Source: CAZERD01 sp964515405 (GTDB lineage Bacteria; Campylobacterota_A; Desulfurellia; Desulfurellales; CAZERD01). Taken from it: a stretch of DNA of 31,653 bases. A program made the translations under genes and the position numbers. The stretch is from positions 1-31,653 of the forward strand of contig CAZERD010000014.1 of assembly GCA_964515405.1 (NCBI GenBank). The letters run 5' to 3'. This document shows, one piece after another, positions 23,472-31,540 of the stretch. Position 1 is the first letter of the stretch. Each line of letters opens with the position of its first letter. The notes beneath the pieces are model-generated. The model did not search any database. It had not been told where the DNA came from and saw only the letters and a list, made by a program, of their open reading frames with translations.

Positions 23472-25169
23472 ATGAGACTCACAGGAGCTGAAATTTTTAT
23501 AGAGGCCCTAAAGAGGGAAGGTGTAGAACATATCTTTGGTATTCCAGGTGGGGCTATAATAGATATACACGATGTGCTCCTGAGACACCCGGACCCTCCG
23601 CAGTTTATATTGACAAGACATGAGCAAGGGGCTGTTCATATGGCCGATGGTTATGCAAGGAGTAGCGGAAAGCCAGGTGTTGTTCTTGTAACAAGTGGTC
23701 CGGGAGCAACGAACGCGGTTACTGGTATCGCTACAGCCTATATGGATTCGGTGCCGATCGTGGTATTCACAGGACAGGTTCCCACACACCTAATAGGGAA
23801 TGATGCTTTTCAAGAAGCAGATATAGTTGGCATGACAAGGTCGTGTACGAAACATAATTTTCTGGTTAAAGATGTGAAAGAGCTTGCCTATACAATAAAA
23901 AAAGCGTTTTATATAGCTACTACCGGCAGGCCGGGTCCAGTGCTTATAGACTTTCCAAAGGATGTGCAGGTTGCAAAGGCGGAGTTCAGTTGGCCTGAAA
24001 CCATACATCTTAGAAGTTACAATCCAACATACCACGGCAACCTTAAGCAGATTAAGAGGGTTATAAAAGCTATAGTATCGGCAAAGAGACCATTACTGTA
24101 TGTGGGTGGTGGAGCTATTATTTCCAATGCTTCAGAGGAACTTACTGAATTTGCCCATAGACTGCAGATTCCTGTTTTTACAACACTGATGGGTATAGGT
24201 GCTTTTCCCGAGAATGATCCACTTAGTCTTGGTATGGCTGGTATGCATGGGACCTACAGGGCGAATATGGCGATCCAGTACTGCGATCTCCTTATTGCTG
24301 TGGGGTCTAGGTTTGATGATAGAATCACTGGTAAGATTTCCGAGTTCGCACCCAATGCTAAGTTTGTTCATATAGATATAGATCCTACAAGCATAAGTAA
24401 AAATGTACAGGTTGATTACCCAATAGTTGGAGATGTTAAGCTCGTTCTTAAGGAAATGCTTCTTTTGCTTGATGAGTACAGGAGTATCAACTGGAAGGAG
24501 GCTCGGAGAGAGTGGCTTAACATGATAGAGAAGTGGAAGGAGGAGCACAGACTGGATTATGAGAAGGGCGGTGATACTATAAAGCCCCAGTTTGTTATAG
24601 AAAAGCTCTATGAACTAAACAAAAAGAGGGATCCTATAGTCACGACAGAAGTGGGGCAACATCAGATGTGGACAGCTCAGTTTTACACATTTACTAAACC
24701 TAGGAGGTTTCTGACCAGTGGAGGTCTTGGTACAATGGGATATGGATTTCCGGCTGGTATTGGAGCTCAATTTGCCAATCCGGATAAGCTTGTATATGTC
24801 ATAGCTGGAGATGGTAGCTTTCAGATGAACATTCAGGAACTTGCTGTTGTTGTGGCCTATGATAAGCCTGTTAAAGTAATAATACTGAACAATGGGTATC
24901 TTGGAATGGTAAGACAGTGGCAGCAGCTTTTTTATGGGAGAAGATATGCTAATACGAATATAGAGGTTCAACCGGATTTCGTGAAGCTGGCTGAAAGCTA
25001 CGGTGTTAAGGCAAGGAGGATAGAAAGGAAGGAAGAGGTGGAGGATGCTCTTATAGAGGTGAGAGATTACGAGGGTGCTTTTATCCTTGATGTTGTAATT
25101 GAAAGAGAAGAAAATGTTTACCCTATGGTTCCCGCGGGAGCTCCTCTGTCCAATATGTTATTAACTTAA
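23472..25169 (+). CDS. ilvB: Acetolactate synthase large subunit
   Basis: ThDP-dependent condensation of pyruvate (or pyruvate plus 2-oxobutyrate), first common step of valine, leucine and isoleucine synthesis. About 565 residues. It shows GIPGGAIIDIHD, the catalytic Glu in RHEQGAVHMADGYAR (about 50), GPGATNAVTGIATAYMDSVP, the FAD-binding middle domain (VGSRFDDRITG) and the ThDP motif GDGSFQMNIQELA ending in NNGYLGMVRQWQ. Two ATG codons stand in tandem; the second (23472) is better spaced from AGGAGG (23462-23467) than the first (23469). First gene of the operon. Confidence 0.98.
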   Translation: MRLTGAEIFIEALKREGVEHIFGIPGGAIIDIHDVLLRHPDPPQFILTRHEQGAVHMADGYARSSGKPGVVLVTSGPGATNAVTGIATAYMDSVPIVVFTGQVPTHLIGNDAFQEADIVGMTRSCTKHNFLVKDVKELAYTIKKAFYIATTGRPGPVLIDFPKDVQVAKAEFSWPETIHLRSYNPTYHGNLKQIKRVIKAIVSAKRPLLYVGGGAIISNASEELTEFAHRLQIPVFTTLMGIGAFPENDPLSLGMAGMHGTYRANMAIQYCDLLIAVGSRFDDRITGKISEFAPNAKFVHIDIDPTSISKNVQVDYPIVGDVKLVLKEMLLLLDEYRSINWKEARREWLNMIEKWKEEHRLDYEKGGDTIKPQFVIEKLYELNKKRDPIVTTEVGQHQMWTAQFYTFTKPRRFLTSGGLGTMGYGFPAGIGAQFANPDKLVYVIAGDGSFQMNIQELAVVVAYDKPVKVIILNNGYLGMVRQWQQLFYGRRYANTNIEVQPDFVKLAESYGVKARRIERKEEVEDALIEVRDYEGAFILDVVIEREENVYPMVPAGAPLSNMLLT

Positions 25170-25182
25170 CGAGGGGTGGAGT

Positions 25183-25662
25183 ATGAAAAAGATATTTTCA
25201 GTTGTTGTTGAAAATCAAGCCGGAGTACTCTCAAGGGTTGTTAATTTGTTCAGTGCTCGGGGATACAATATAGATTCTTTGAATGTTGCCCCTATAAACG
25301 AACCTGGTCTTTCGAGGATGACAATTGTTACCGAGGGCGATGAAGCTATACTGGAGCAGATAGGTAAACAGTTGAATAAACTGATAGACGTGATAAAGGT
25401 TGTAAAGTATGGTGATGTTCCCTATATTGAACGCGAAATGGCTCTTATAAAAATGCACACTGATATGGGAACAAGGGCAGAGGTGTTGAGAATTGTTGAT
25501 ATTTTCAGAGGCAAGGTGGTTGACGTATCCCGGGATTCGTACACCATAGAGATTACAGGTGACTCAGAGAAAATTGATGCTATACTAAATCTTCTTGAAC
25601 CACTGGGTATAAAAGAGCTTGCAAGAACGGGAAAAGTGGCTATGATAAGGGAGAAGAAGTAG
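25183..25662 (+). CDS. ilvN: Acetolactate synthase regulatory small subunit
   Basis: 159 residues. The N-terminal ACT domain (IFSVVVENQAGVLSRVVNLFSARGYNIDSL, then RMTIVTEGDE) binds the feedback inhibitor valine. The C-terminal half (ALIKMHTD ... IVDIFRGKVVDVS ... EITGDSEKIDA) activates the large subunit. Sometimes called ilvH. It starts 13 nt after ilvB and ends 11 nt before ilvC, so the three form a tight cluster. Confidence 0.97.
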   Translation: MKKIFSVVVENQAGVLSRVVNLFSARGYNIDSLNVAPINEPGLSRMTIVTEGDEAILEQIGKQLNKLIDVIKVVKYGDVPYIEREMALIKMHTDMGTRAEVLRIVDIFRGKVVDVSRDSYTIEITGDSEKIDAILNLLEPLGIKELARTGKVAMIREKK

Positions 25663-25673
25663 GGAGGTATCAG

Positions 25674-26690
25674 ATGAAGGTATATTACGAGAAGGATACA
25701 GATCTATCCTTGATAAAGTCCAAGAGGGTTGCTGTTATAGGTTATGGTTCCCAGGGCTATGCTCATTCGAACAACCTCAGAGATTCCGGCTGTGATGTTG
25801 TTGTTGGCCTGTACGAGGGTTCAAAATCTTGGGTGAAGGCGGAAAGAGCTGGTCTTACGGTGAAGACTGTGGAAGAAGCTGTAAAATGGGCTGATGTTGT
25901 GATGATCTTGACACCAGATGAGATTCAACCTGAGTTATATAAGAAGTCAATAGAACCTTATTTGGATGATGGTGATACTATAGGTTTTGGGCATGGTTTT
26001 AACATACATTATCATCAGATAGTGCCAGGTGAGAGGATAAATGTGATGATGATAGCACCCAAGGGTCCTGGTCATCTGGTTAGGAGAGAATATGAGAAAG
26101 GCATGGGTGTTCCTATGTTAATAGCTGTTCATAACGATTATTCTGGTAATACTATGGGGCTTGCGCTTAGTTATGCTGCTGCTATAGGTGGTGCGAGGGC
26201 TGGAGTGATAGAAACAACGTTCAGGGATGAAACGGAAACCGATTTGTTTGGGGAACAGGTTGTTCTGTGTGGTGGAATTACCTCGCTTGTTAAAGCGGCT
26301 TTTGAGACGCTAGTTGAAGCTGGGTACCCTGAAGAAATGGCGTACTTTGAGACATTCCATGAGCTTAAGCTCATAGTTGATTTAATGTATGAGGGTGGGA
26401 TATCGGATATGAGATATTCTGTTTCTAATACTGCAAAGTATGGTGATCTGACACGGGGGCCTAGGGTTATAGATGAACATGTCAAGGAAAATATGAGGAT
26501 GATATTGAGGGATATACAGGATGGTAGCTTCGCTAAAGATTGGGTTCTTGAGAATAAGGCTGGAAGGCCCGTGTTTAATGCTCTCCTTAAAAGGGATCAG
26601 CAACATCCAATAGAGGTTATTGGTAGGAAACTTAGATCTATGATGCCGTGGATTTCTGCGTCCAAGGCTATTGATAAAGAGAGGAACTGA
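25674..26690 (+). CDS. ilvC: Ketol-acid reductoisomerase
   Basis: Class I (short) KARI, 338 residues: isomerises and reduces acetolactate/acetohydroxybutyrate. The N-terminal Rossmann motif VIGYGSQGYAHSNNLRDSG is followed by a cofactor-specificity loop GLYEGSKSWVKAE, whose Ser/Lys content suggests NADPH use. The knotted C-terminal domain has the Mg2+-binding DETETDLFGEQ and FETFHELKLIVDLMYEGG. The TGA stop overlaps the psd ATG by 1 nt. Confidence 0.98.
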   Translation: MKVYYEKDTDLSLIKSKRVAVIGYGSQGYAHSNNLRDSGCDVVVGLYEGSKSWVKAERAGLTVKTVEEAVKWADVVMILTPDEIQPELYKKSIEPYLDDGDTIGFGHGFNIHYHQIVPGERINVMMIAPKGPGHLVRREYEKGMGVPMLIAVHNDYSGNTMGLALSYAAAIGGARAGVIETTFRDETETDLFGEQVVLCGGITSLVKAAFETLVEAGYPEEMAYFETFHELKLIVDLMYEGGISDMRYSVSNTAKYGDLTRGPRVIDEHVKENMRMILRDIQDGSFAKDWVLENKAGRPVFNALLKRDQQHPIEVIGRKLRSMMPWISASKAIDKERN

Positions 26691-27337
26691 TGAAAACTAC
26701 TGAACGGGACATAGTGGCGAAAGAATCCTATCCTTTCATAGGTATTCCTCTTTTGGGTGCTCTTTTGGGGTACCGTATGGGGTGGAAAATACTTACTGTA
26801 GGAGGCGCGATTACAGCTGGCTGTAGTGCCTTTTTCTTTAGGAATCCTAAAAGGAGTCCGCCAGATATTGAAGGTGCCGTCGTCTCTCCGGCAGATGGGA
26901 TTGTACTTCCTGTGAAGAAGGTCTATGAGAGATTTTTTTTCAAGAAGGAGGTTGATAGAGTAAGTATTTTCATGTCGCTGTTTGATGTTCATATCAATAG
27001 GTCTCCGGTTGATGGTGTGGTGGTTGGTACTCATTACAACAGGGGCAGGTTTATTTCTGCCTTTAAGGAGAAGGCGTCCCTTGATAATGAGCAACATGCT
27101 ATGCTCATAGAAACAGAATCCCATAGGAGGCTGGTGCTTGTTCAGATAGCTGGATTTGTGGCGCGCCGTATTGTAACCTATAAGCATACTAGTGATGCCC
27201 TGAGGATTGGTGAGATAATAGGACTTATACGTTTTGGTTCCCGTTTGGATGTTTATGTGGAAGGAGGGGTTGATGTTCAGGTTATGGAAGGGGAGAGAGT
27301 AAAGGCTGGAGAAACAGTGATAGGGGTATTTAGATGA
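26690..27337 (+). CDS. psd: Phosphatidylserine decarboxylase, archaeal-type short form
   Basis: Pyruvoyl enzyme that turns phosphatidylserine into phosphatidylethanolamine; 215 residues, the size of the short soluble/peripheral PSD-like family. An N-terminal hydrophobic hairpin (IGIPLLGALLGYRMG, ILTVGGAITAGCSAFFF) anchors the membrane. VVSPADGIVLPV, SIFMSLFDVHINRSPVDG and RIVTYKHTSDALRIGEIIGLIRFGSR match the family; self-cleavage is expected between Gly and Ser in FGSR. It is coupled to ilvC (1-nt overlap) and to pssA (4-nt ATGA overlap), which makes its substrate. Confidence 0.95.
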   Translation: MKTTERDIVAKESYPFIGIPLLGALLGYRMGWKILTVGGAITAGCSAFFFRNPKRSPPDIEGAVVSPADGIVLPVKKVYERFFFKKEVDRVSIFMSLFDVHINRSPVDGVVVGTHYNRGRFISAFKEKASLDNEQHAMLIETESHRRLVLVQIAGFVARRIVTYKHTSDALRIGEIIGLIRFGSRLDVYVEGGVDVQVMEGERVKAGETVIGVFR

Positions 27338-28083
27338 AAAGCAATAGAAAAGCAGTATATTTGTTGCCAAACCTGTTTACCACGGCAAATGTTGCTGTGG
27401 GCTTCTACAGTATTATTAGCACGTATGCAGGTCATTTTGTACTTGCTGCGTGGATGATTATATTGGGTGTTTTGTTTGACAACCTAGATGGTAAAATAGC
27501 AAGACTTACGAACACTCAGAGCAACTTCGGTGCCGAATATGATTCCCTGAGTGATCTAGTTAGTTTTGGGATAGCCCCATCCTTCTTGCTTTACAGCCTT
27601 GTGTTGAATGGCTTTGGTAGACTGGGGATTATAGCGGCTTTCCTCTACGTTCTTACAGGTGCGCTCAGGTTGGTGAGGTTTAATGTTCAAAGAACACGAG
27701 TTTCGGACTTCGTTGGTTTGCCTATTCCTGGAGCTGGACTCCTTATTGCAGGTTTAGTGTTGCTATTTGAGAGATTCAGTATAGGTTTTTCGGGATTTGG
27801 TTGGTTTTTCTTGGTTTTAACGTATTCTCTGGCTTTTCTTATGGTTAGTCCGATAAGGTATAGGAGTTTCAAGCATGTTAACCTTAATGGAAGGATTTCA
27901 ATGAGGGTATTTGTGCTTGTTGTTCTCTTGATATCGCTCCTGATATTTAAGCCTTCAATATTTATACCGTTTGTGGCTTTTCTTTATGCTTTTTCAGGTG
28001 TGGGGGATGCTTTGTATAGGAGAGTGGTGAGAAGAAACAAGGTAAAGGAGTTTGGAGATGAGGAGGAAGATCTGGATATTTGA
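27334..28083 (+). CDS. pssA: CDP-diacylglycerol-serine O-phosphatidyltransferase
   Basis: Integral membrane enzyme of 249 residues and about six to eight helices, making phosphatidylserine from CDP-DAG and serine. The CDP-alcohol phosphotransferase signature DNLDGKIARLTNTQSNFGAE followed by YDSLSDLVSFG gives the DxxDG-x2-AR-x8-G-x3-D-x3-D pattern (about residues 49-71). It overlaps psd at its start and leuA at its end (26 nt), so the phospholipid pair sits inside the leucine/valine operon. The acidic C-terminal tail (EEEDLDI) lies in the leuA overlap. Confidence 0.96.
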   Translation: MKSNRKAVYLLPNLFTTANVAVGFYSIISTYAGHFVLAAWMIILGVLFDNLDGKIARLTNTQSNFGAEYDSLSDLVSFGIAPSFLLYSLVLNGFGRLGIIAAFLYVLTGALRLVRFNVQRTRVSDFVGLPIPGAGLLIAGLVLLFERFSIGFSGFGWFFLVLTYSLAFLMVSPIRYRSFKHVNLNGRISMRVFVLVVLLISLLIFKPSIFIPFVAFLYAFSGVGDALYRRVVRRNKVKEFGDEEEDLDI

Positions 28084-29575
28084 TACGACTCTGAGGGATG
28101 GGGAGCAGTCGCCAGGGGCGAGCCTTAATACTTTTGAAAAGCTCGTGATAGCTAAGCAGCTTGCCAAGTTAAAGGTGGATGTAATAGAAGCTGGATTTGC
28201 TGCGGCAAGCCCGGGGGATTTTGAAGCTATTTCCAGAATATCCAGAGAAATCAAGGGCCCCGTTATTGCTTCTTTGGCAAGAGCTGTGAGGAGAGATATA
28301 GAGCAGGCTGGTGAGGCTTTGAAGGATGCTGAAAGGAAGAGAATTCATACATTCATAGCTACGAGTCCTATACACGTGGAGAAGAAACTTCATATGAGTT
28401 ATGACAAGGTAGTTGAGGCTGCAAAGGACGCTGTAAGACTGGCTAGGGAATACTCTGACGACGTGGAGTTTTCGGCCGAGGATGCCACGAGGAGCGATTG
28501 GGATTATCTGTGTAGGATATTTGAGGAAGTGATAAAGGAGGGGGCTACAACTATTAATGTACCTGATACTGTGGGTTATACAACGCCTCAAGAGTACCAC
28601 GAGTTGATAACTTATCTGAAGAATAAGATTCCAAATGTAGATAAAGCGCGGATAAGTTTACACTGCCATAATGACTTGGGAATGGCTGTATGTAACTCTC
28701 TTTCTGGTATACTTGCTGGTGCGGGACAGGTTGAGTGTACCATAAACGGGCTTGGAGAGAGAGCTGGTAACGCTGCTCTAGAGGAAATAGTCATGGCTAT
28801 TAAGACCAGAGCTGATTTTTACAAGGATTGTGAAACTTCCATTGATACGAGAGAGATTTATAGGACTAGTAGGCTTGTTTCCAAACTTACAGGTATACAT
28901 ATACAGAGAAACAAGGCTATCGTTGGTGAAAATGCTTTTGCTCATGAGGCTGGGATACATCAGGATGGTGTTATAAAAGAGAAGAGCACTTACGAGATAA
29001 TGAAGCCTGAGGATGTAGGGATAGAGAGGAGCAAGCTTGTTTTGGGCAAGCATTCAGGAAAACATGGTCTTGAGAAAAGGTTGAGAGAACTGGGATATGA
29101 GATAATGCCGGAGCAATTAAAGGAGGTCTTTGAGGAGTTTAAAATTCTGGCTGATAAGAAGAAGGAAGTCTATGATGAGGATCTCAGGCTTCTAATGGAG
29201 AATAGGGTTATAACGAGTCCTCAAATATATACATTGAGGGCTTTTCAAGTAGTTTCTGGAACGAATACATCTGCTGTTGCTACTGTCAGGCTTGAGAAAA
29301 ATGGTGAGGTTTTTGAAGACGCTGCTTTGGGTGACGGGCCTGTTGATGCTATATATAAGGCTCTTGAAAGAGTAACAGGGGTTAGGGGTAGACTGAAGAG
29401 TTATGATATTCAGGCTGTTACGGAAGGGAAGGATGCTATGGGAGAGGTCATAGCCAAGGTATATTTTGACAAGATAGACAAATCCCTGTTGGGTAGGGGA
29501 GTTGCCGTGGATATCATAGAGGCTTCTGCCAAGGCTTATCTGGATGCTATTAACAAGGCTCTTGCCTATATGTAG
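28058..29575 (+). CDS. leuA: 2-isopropylmalate synthase
   Basis: Commits 2-ketoisovalerate to leucine synthesis with acetyl-CoA; 505 residues. The HMGL-type TIM barrel has FDTTLRDGEQSPGASL, SLHCHNDLGMAVCNSLSGI and CTINGLGERAGNAALEE (metal ligands), then GENAFAHEAGIHQDG and LGKHSGKHGLEKRL in the linker domains. The C-terminal regulatory domain (VVSGTNTSAVATVRLE ... AVTEGKDAMGEV) should bind leucine for feedback. The ATG at 28058 is chosen since GGAG (28047-28050) is 7 nt upstream; a TTG at 28052 is in frame. No leuB/C/D follows in this window. Confidence 0.97.
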   Translation: MRRKIWIFDTTLRDGEQSPGASLNTFEKLVIAKQLAKLKVDVIEAGFAAASPGDFEAISRISREIKGPVIASLARAVRRDIEQAGEALKDAERKRIHTFIATSPIHVEKKLHMSYDKVVEAAKDAVRLAREYSDDVEFSAEDATRSDWDYLCRIFEEVIKEGATTINVPDTVGYTTPQEYHELITYLKNKIPNVDKARISLHCHNDLGMAVCNSLSGILAGAGQVECTINGLGERAGNAALEEIVMAIKTRADFYKDCETSIDTREIYRTSRLVSKLTGIHIQRNKAIVGENAFAHEAGIHQDGVIKEKSTYEIMKPEDVGIERSKLVLGKHSGKHGLEKRLRELGYEIMPEQLKEVFEEFKILADKKKEVYDEDLRLLMENRVITSPQIYTLRAFQVVSGTNTSAVATVRLEKNGEVFEDAALGDGPVDAIYKALERVTGVRGRLKSYDIQAVTEGKDAMGEVIAKVYFDKIDKSLLGRGVAVDIIEASAKAYLDAINKALAYM

Positions 29576-29583
29576 GGGTTTTT

Positions 29584-29772
29584 ATGGTGCGGAGAATTAG
29601 CTGTGCTGTGTGTGCGTGGAGGGAGACGTGCGGAAAAAGATTTTCGGCCTCAGATGACTTAGCCCTCCAGTGCCCTGATTTTACGTTTGATGTGAGACTT
29701 AAGGAGACGGAGGATGGAGCAGAAGATAATAGAGCCAAGCGCAGGGAAGCACCTTCTGAAGAGCGGTCTTGA
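29584..29772 (+). CDS. Small cysteine-rich protein (unknown function)
   Basis: 62 residues. Four cysteines near the N-terminus (C7, C10, C16 and C30: SCAVCAWRETCGKRF ... LQCPDF) form a CxxC-x5-C-x13-C pattern that could hold Zn2+ or an Fe-S cluster. The remainder (DVRLKETEDGAEDNRAKRRE) is charged and probably disordered. I recall similar short CAxCxWRxxC proteins beside leuA-like genes in Deltaproteobacteria but cannot confirm a family. It starts 8 nt after leuA and runs 59 nt into the diadenylate cyclase gene in another frame, so the overlapping tail may not matter while the Cys-rich head does. Confidence 0.6.
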   Translation: MVRRISCAVCAWRETCGKRFSASDDLALQCPDFTFDVRLKETEDGAEDNRAKRREAPSEERS

Positions 29773-30619
29773 GATTGCCCGTAACATCGATAAGACGGTA
29801 ATAATGTTCTATTACAGCGATATAGAGAAGTTGAACATATTTGATGATGAGGAATTTGTATTATCGGACGTAAAGAAGATAATAGTTTTGAAAGAAGATG
29901 AGGCTGAGGATGAGCCTGAGATAAGGGAAAAGCTTCAATCGCTTGGGAATGTGGTTGTTGTCCCCATGGTTAATTTTACGAGGATTAATAAGATTAAGAT
30001 AGCGTTTATGATGAGCATAGCATCCAGTTTGCTTTCCAAGGATGAGAACCTTGTGGCTATCTCTGGTAGTTCTGGTGAGATTGATTCCATTATCTTTATT
30101 AATATCTCTAAGGAGAAAGAATTGTTGAGTTTCAAGGGGGAGTTTAAGATAGAGGAGTCTGTGAAGCCAGAGGTGTTTGAAAAGGTATTGAGAATAGCTC
30201 TTGAACTTGCCAATCAGGGAAGAGAGGGTAGGCCATTGGGTGCTATATTTGTACTTGGTGATTCAAAAAATGTGGCTGAATTTACGAAGCAGATGATATT
30301 TAATCCGTTCAAGGGGTATGACAACGAGGAGAAAAATATTTTGCTTTCTAACCTTGATGATACCATAAAGGAGTTTGCCCTTTTAGATGGTGCGATTGTT
30401 ATAGATGAGAATGGTGTAATAGTTTCAGCGGGTACATATATTTCTGTATCTGTTAACCTTGAGGAACAACTCCCAAAGGGTTTAGGTTCAAGGCATATAT
30501 CTGCTGCCTCCATAACGGCTGTGACAAAGTGTATATCCATAGTGGTTTCTGAATCTACTGGTGATGTTACGATATTCAAAGGAGGAAACGTCATTACGAG
30601 GATTCAGAAGACCACATAG
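29714..30619 (+). CDS. Diadenylate cyclase, CdaZ/DacZ-like (c-di-AMP synthase)
   Basis: Makes the messenger cyclic di-AMP from two ATP. 301 residues, no membrane helix. The N-terminal ~140 residues (SAGKHLLKSGLEIARNIDKTV ... FTRINKIKIAFMMSIASSLL) resemble the pyruvate-kinase alpha/beta-like domain of archaeal CdaZ. The C-terminal DAC domain has LLDGAIVIDENGVIVSAG (DGA motif, about 231) and LGSRHISAASITAVTKCISI followed by VVSESTGDVTIF. The RHR motif reads RHI here. Distinct from CdaA (no TM helices) and DisA (no HhH domain). The start follows AGGAG by 8 nt. No CdaR or c-di-AMP phosphodiesterase is nearby. Confidence 0.88.
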   Translation: MEQKIIEPSAGKHLLKSGLEIARNIDKTVIMFYYSDIEKLNIFDDEEFVLSDVKKIIVLKEDEAEDEPEIREKLQSLGNVVVVPMVNFTRINKIKIAFMMSIASSLLSKDENLVAISGSSGEIDSIIFINISKEKELLSFKGEFKIEESVKPEVFEKVLRIALELANQGREGRPLGAIFVLGDSKNVAEFTKQMIFNPFKGYDNEEKNILLSNLDDTIKEFALLDGAIVIDENGVIVSAGTYISVSVNLEEQLPKGLGSRHISAASITAVTKCISIVVSESTGDVTIFKGGNVITRIQKTT

Positions 30620-30628
30620 GAGAGTGGG

Positions 30629-31474
30629 ATGATTATCTTGGATGGTAAATCTCTTTCAGCGAAGATAAGGAAAAGCTTGAAGTGCGAAGTGAGTAGATTA
30701 AAAGAGGAAAGTAATGTGGTGCCTGGTCTTGCTATGATTTTGGTGGGTGACAATCCAGCCAGTCAGGTTTATGTTAACATGAAAACGAAGGCGTGTGAGG
30801 AACTGGGTATATATTCTGTAAATCACAGAATGCCTGCTGAGGTTTCTGAAGGAGAGTTAATCTCTGTTATAGAAATGCTCAATAAGAATCCAATGATTCA
30901 TGGTATTCTTGTCCAGTTGCCTCTCCCGGAGCATATGGATGAGAATAAAGTGATTGAGGCAATAGATTACAGAAAGGATGTAGATGGTTTTCACCCGTAT
31001 AATGTGGGAAGGCTTGTGAGGGGAAATCCATTATTTTATCCATGTACTCCTTTCGGCATAGTTAGGTTGTTTGAGGAGTATAAAATAGCGTTGCATGGTA
31101 GAGATGTTGTGATAGTGGGTGCTGGTAACATCACAGGCAAACCGTTGTTTCATATGCTGCTTAATAGAAACGCCACGGTGCAGTTGTGTCACATATATAC
31201 TGATGACTTGGCAGAGAAAACGAAGAAAGCCGATATTCTTGTCAGTGCTGTTGGTAAACCGGGGCTTGTTACTGCTGAGATGGTGAAGGAGAACTGTGTG
31301 GTGGTAGATGTTGGCATTACGAGGGTTAATAACAAGATTGTAGGAGATGTGGTTTTTGAGGAGGTAGCACGTAAGGCCTCTTATATAACGCCCGTTCCGG
31401 GGGGTGTGGGGCCCATGACGATAGCCATGCTTCTCTTCAACACGGTGAAAGCGGCTAGACTCTCCATGTCTTAA
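30629..31474 (+). CDS. folD: Bifunctional methylene-THF dehydrogenase / methenyl-THF cyclohydrolase
   Basis: Interconverts 5,10-methylene-, methenyl- and 10-formyl-THF in the cytoplasm; 281 residues, the normal size. Family landmarks: VGDNPASQVYVNMKTKACEE with the Tyr-x3-Lys pair (about residue 50), HGILVQLPLPEHMDENKV, DYRKDVDGFHPYNVGRL, CTPFGIVRLFEEY, VIVGAGNITGKPLFHMLLN (NADP site; GAGNITG rather than the more usual GRSxIVG) and TPVPGGVGPMTIAMLL. It follows the diadenylate cyclase by 9 nt. fthC in the same window feeds methenyl-THF into the same pool. Confidence 0.97.
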   Translation: MIILDGKSLSAKIRKSLKCEVSRLKEESNVVPGLAMILVGDNPASQVYVNMKTKACEELGIYSVNHRMPAEVSEGELISVIEMLNKNPMIHGILVQLPLPEHMDENKVIEAIDYRKDVDGFHPYNVGRLVRGNPLFYPCTPFGIVRLFEEYKIALHGRDVVIVGAGNITGKPLFHMLLNRNATVQLCHIYTDDLAEKTKKADILVSAVGKPGLVTAEMVKENCVVVDVGITRVNNKIVGDVVFEEVARKASYITPVPGGVGPMTIAMLLFNTVKAARLSMS

Positions 31475-31490
31475 CATCCTTATATTTGAC

Positions 31491-31518
31491 TTGAAATTGA
31501 TTTATTTTTCCTTAGAAT
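31491..31518 (+). promoter_or_regulatory. Predicted promoter of rimP
   Basis: TTGAAA (31491-31496), 16-bp spacer, TAGAAT (31513-31518), 23 bp before the chosen rimP ATG. A rimP-nusA-infB type operon normally begins here. Confidence 0.45.
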
Positions 31519-31540
31519 GATTGAGTTTAGGTTTGAAACT

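Noticed and set aside
26597..27370. 257-residue minus-strand open frame opposite psd
   Set aside because: No ribosome-binding site, Ser/Tyr/His/Pro-rich random composition and complete overlap with a recognised gene.
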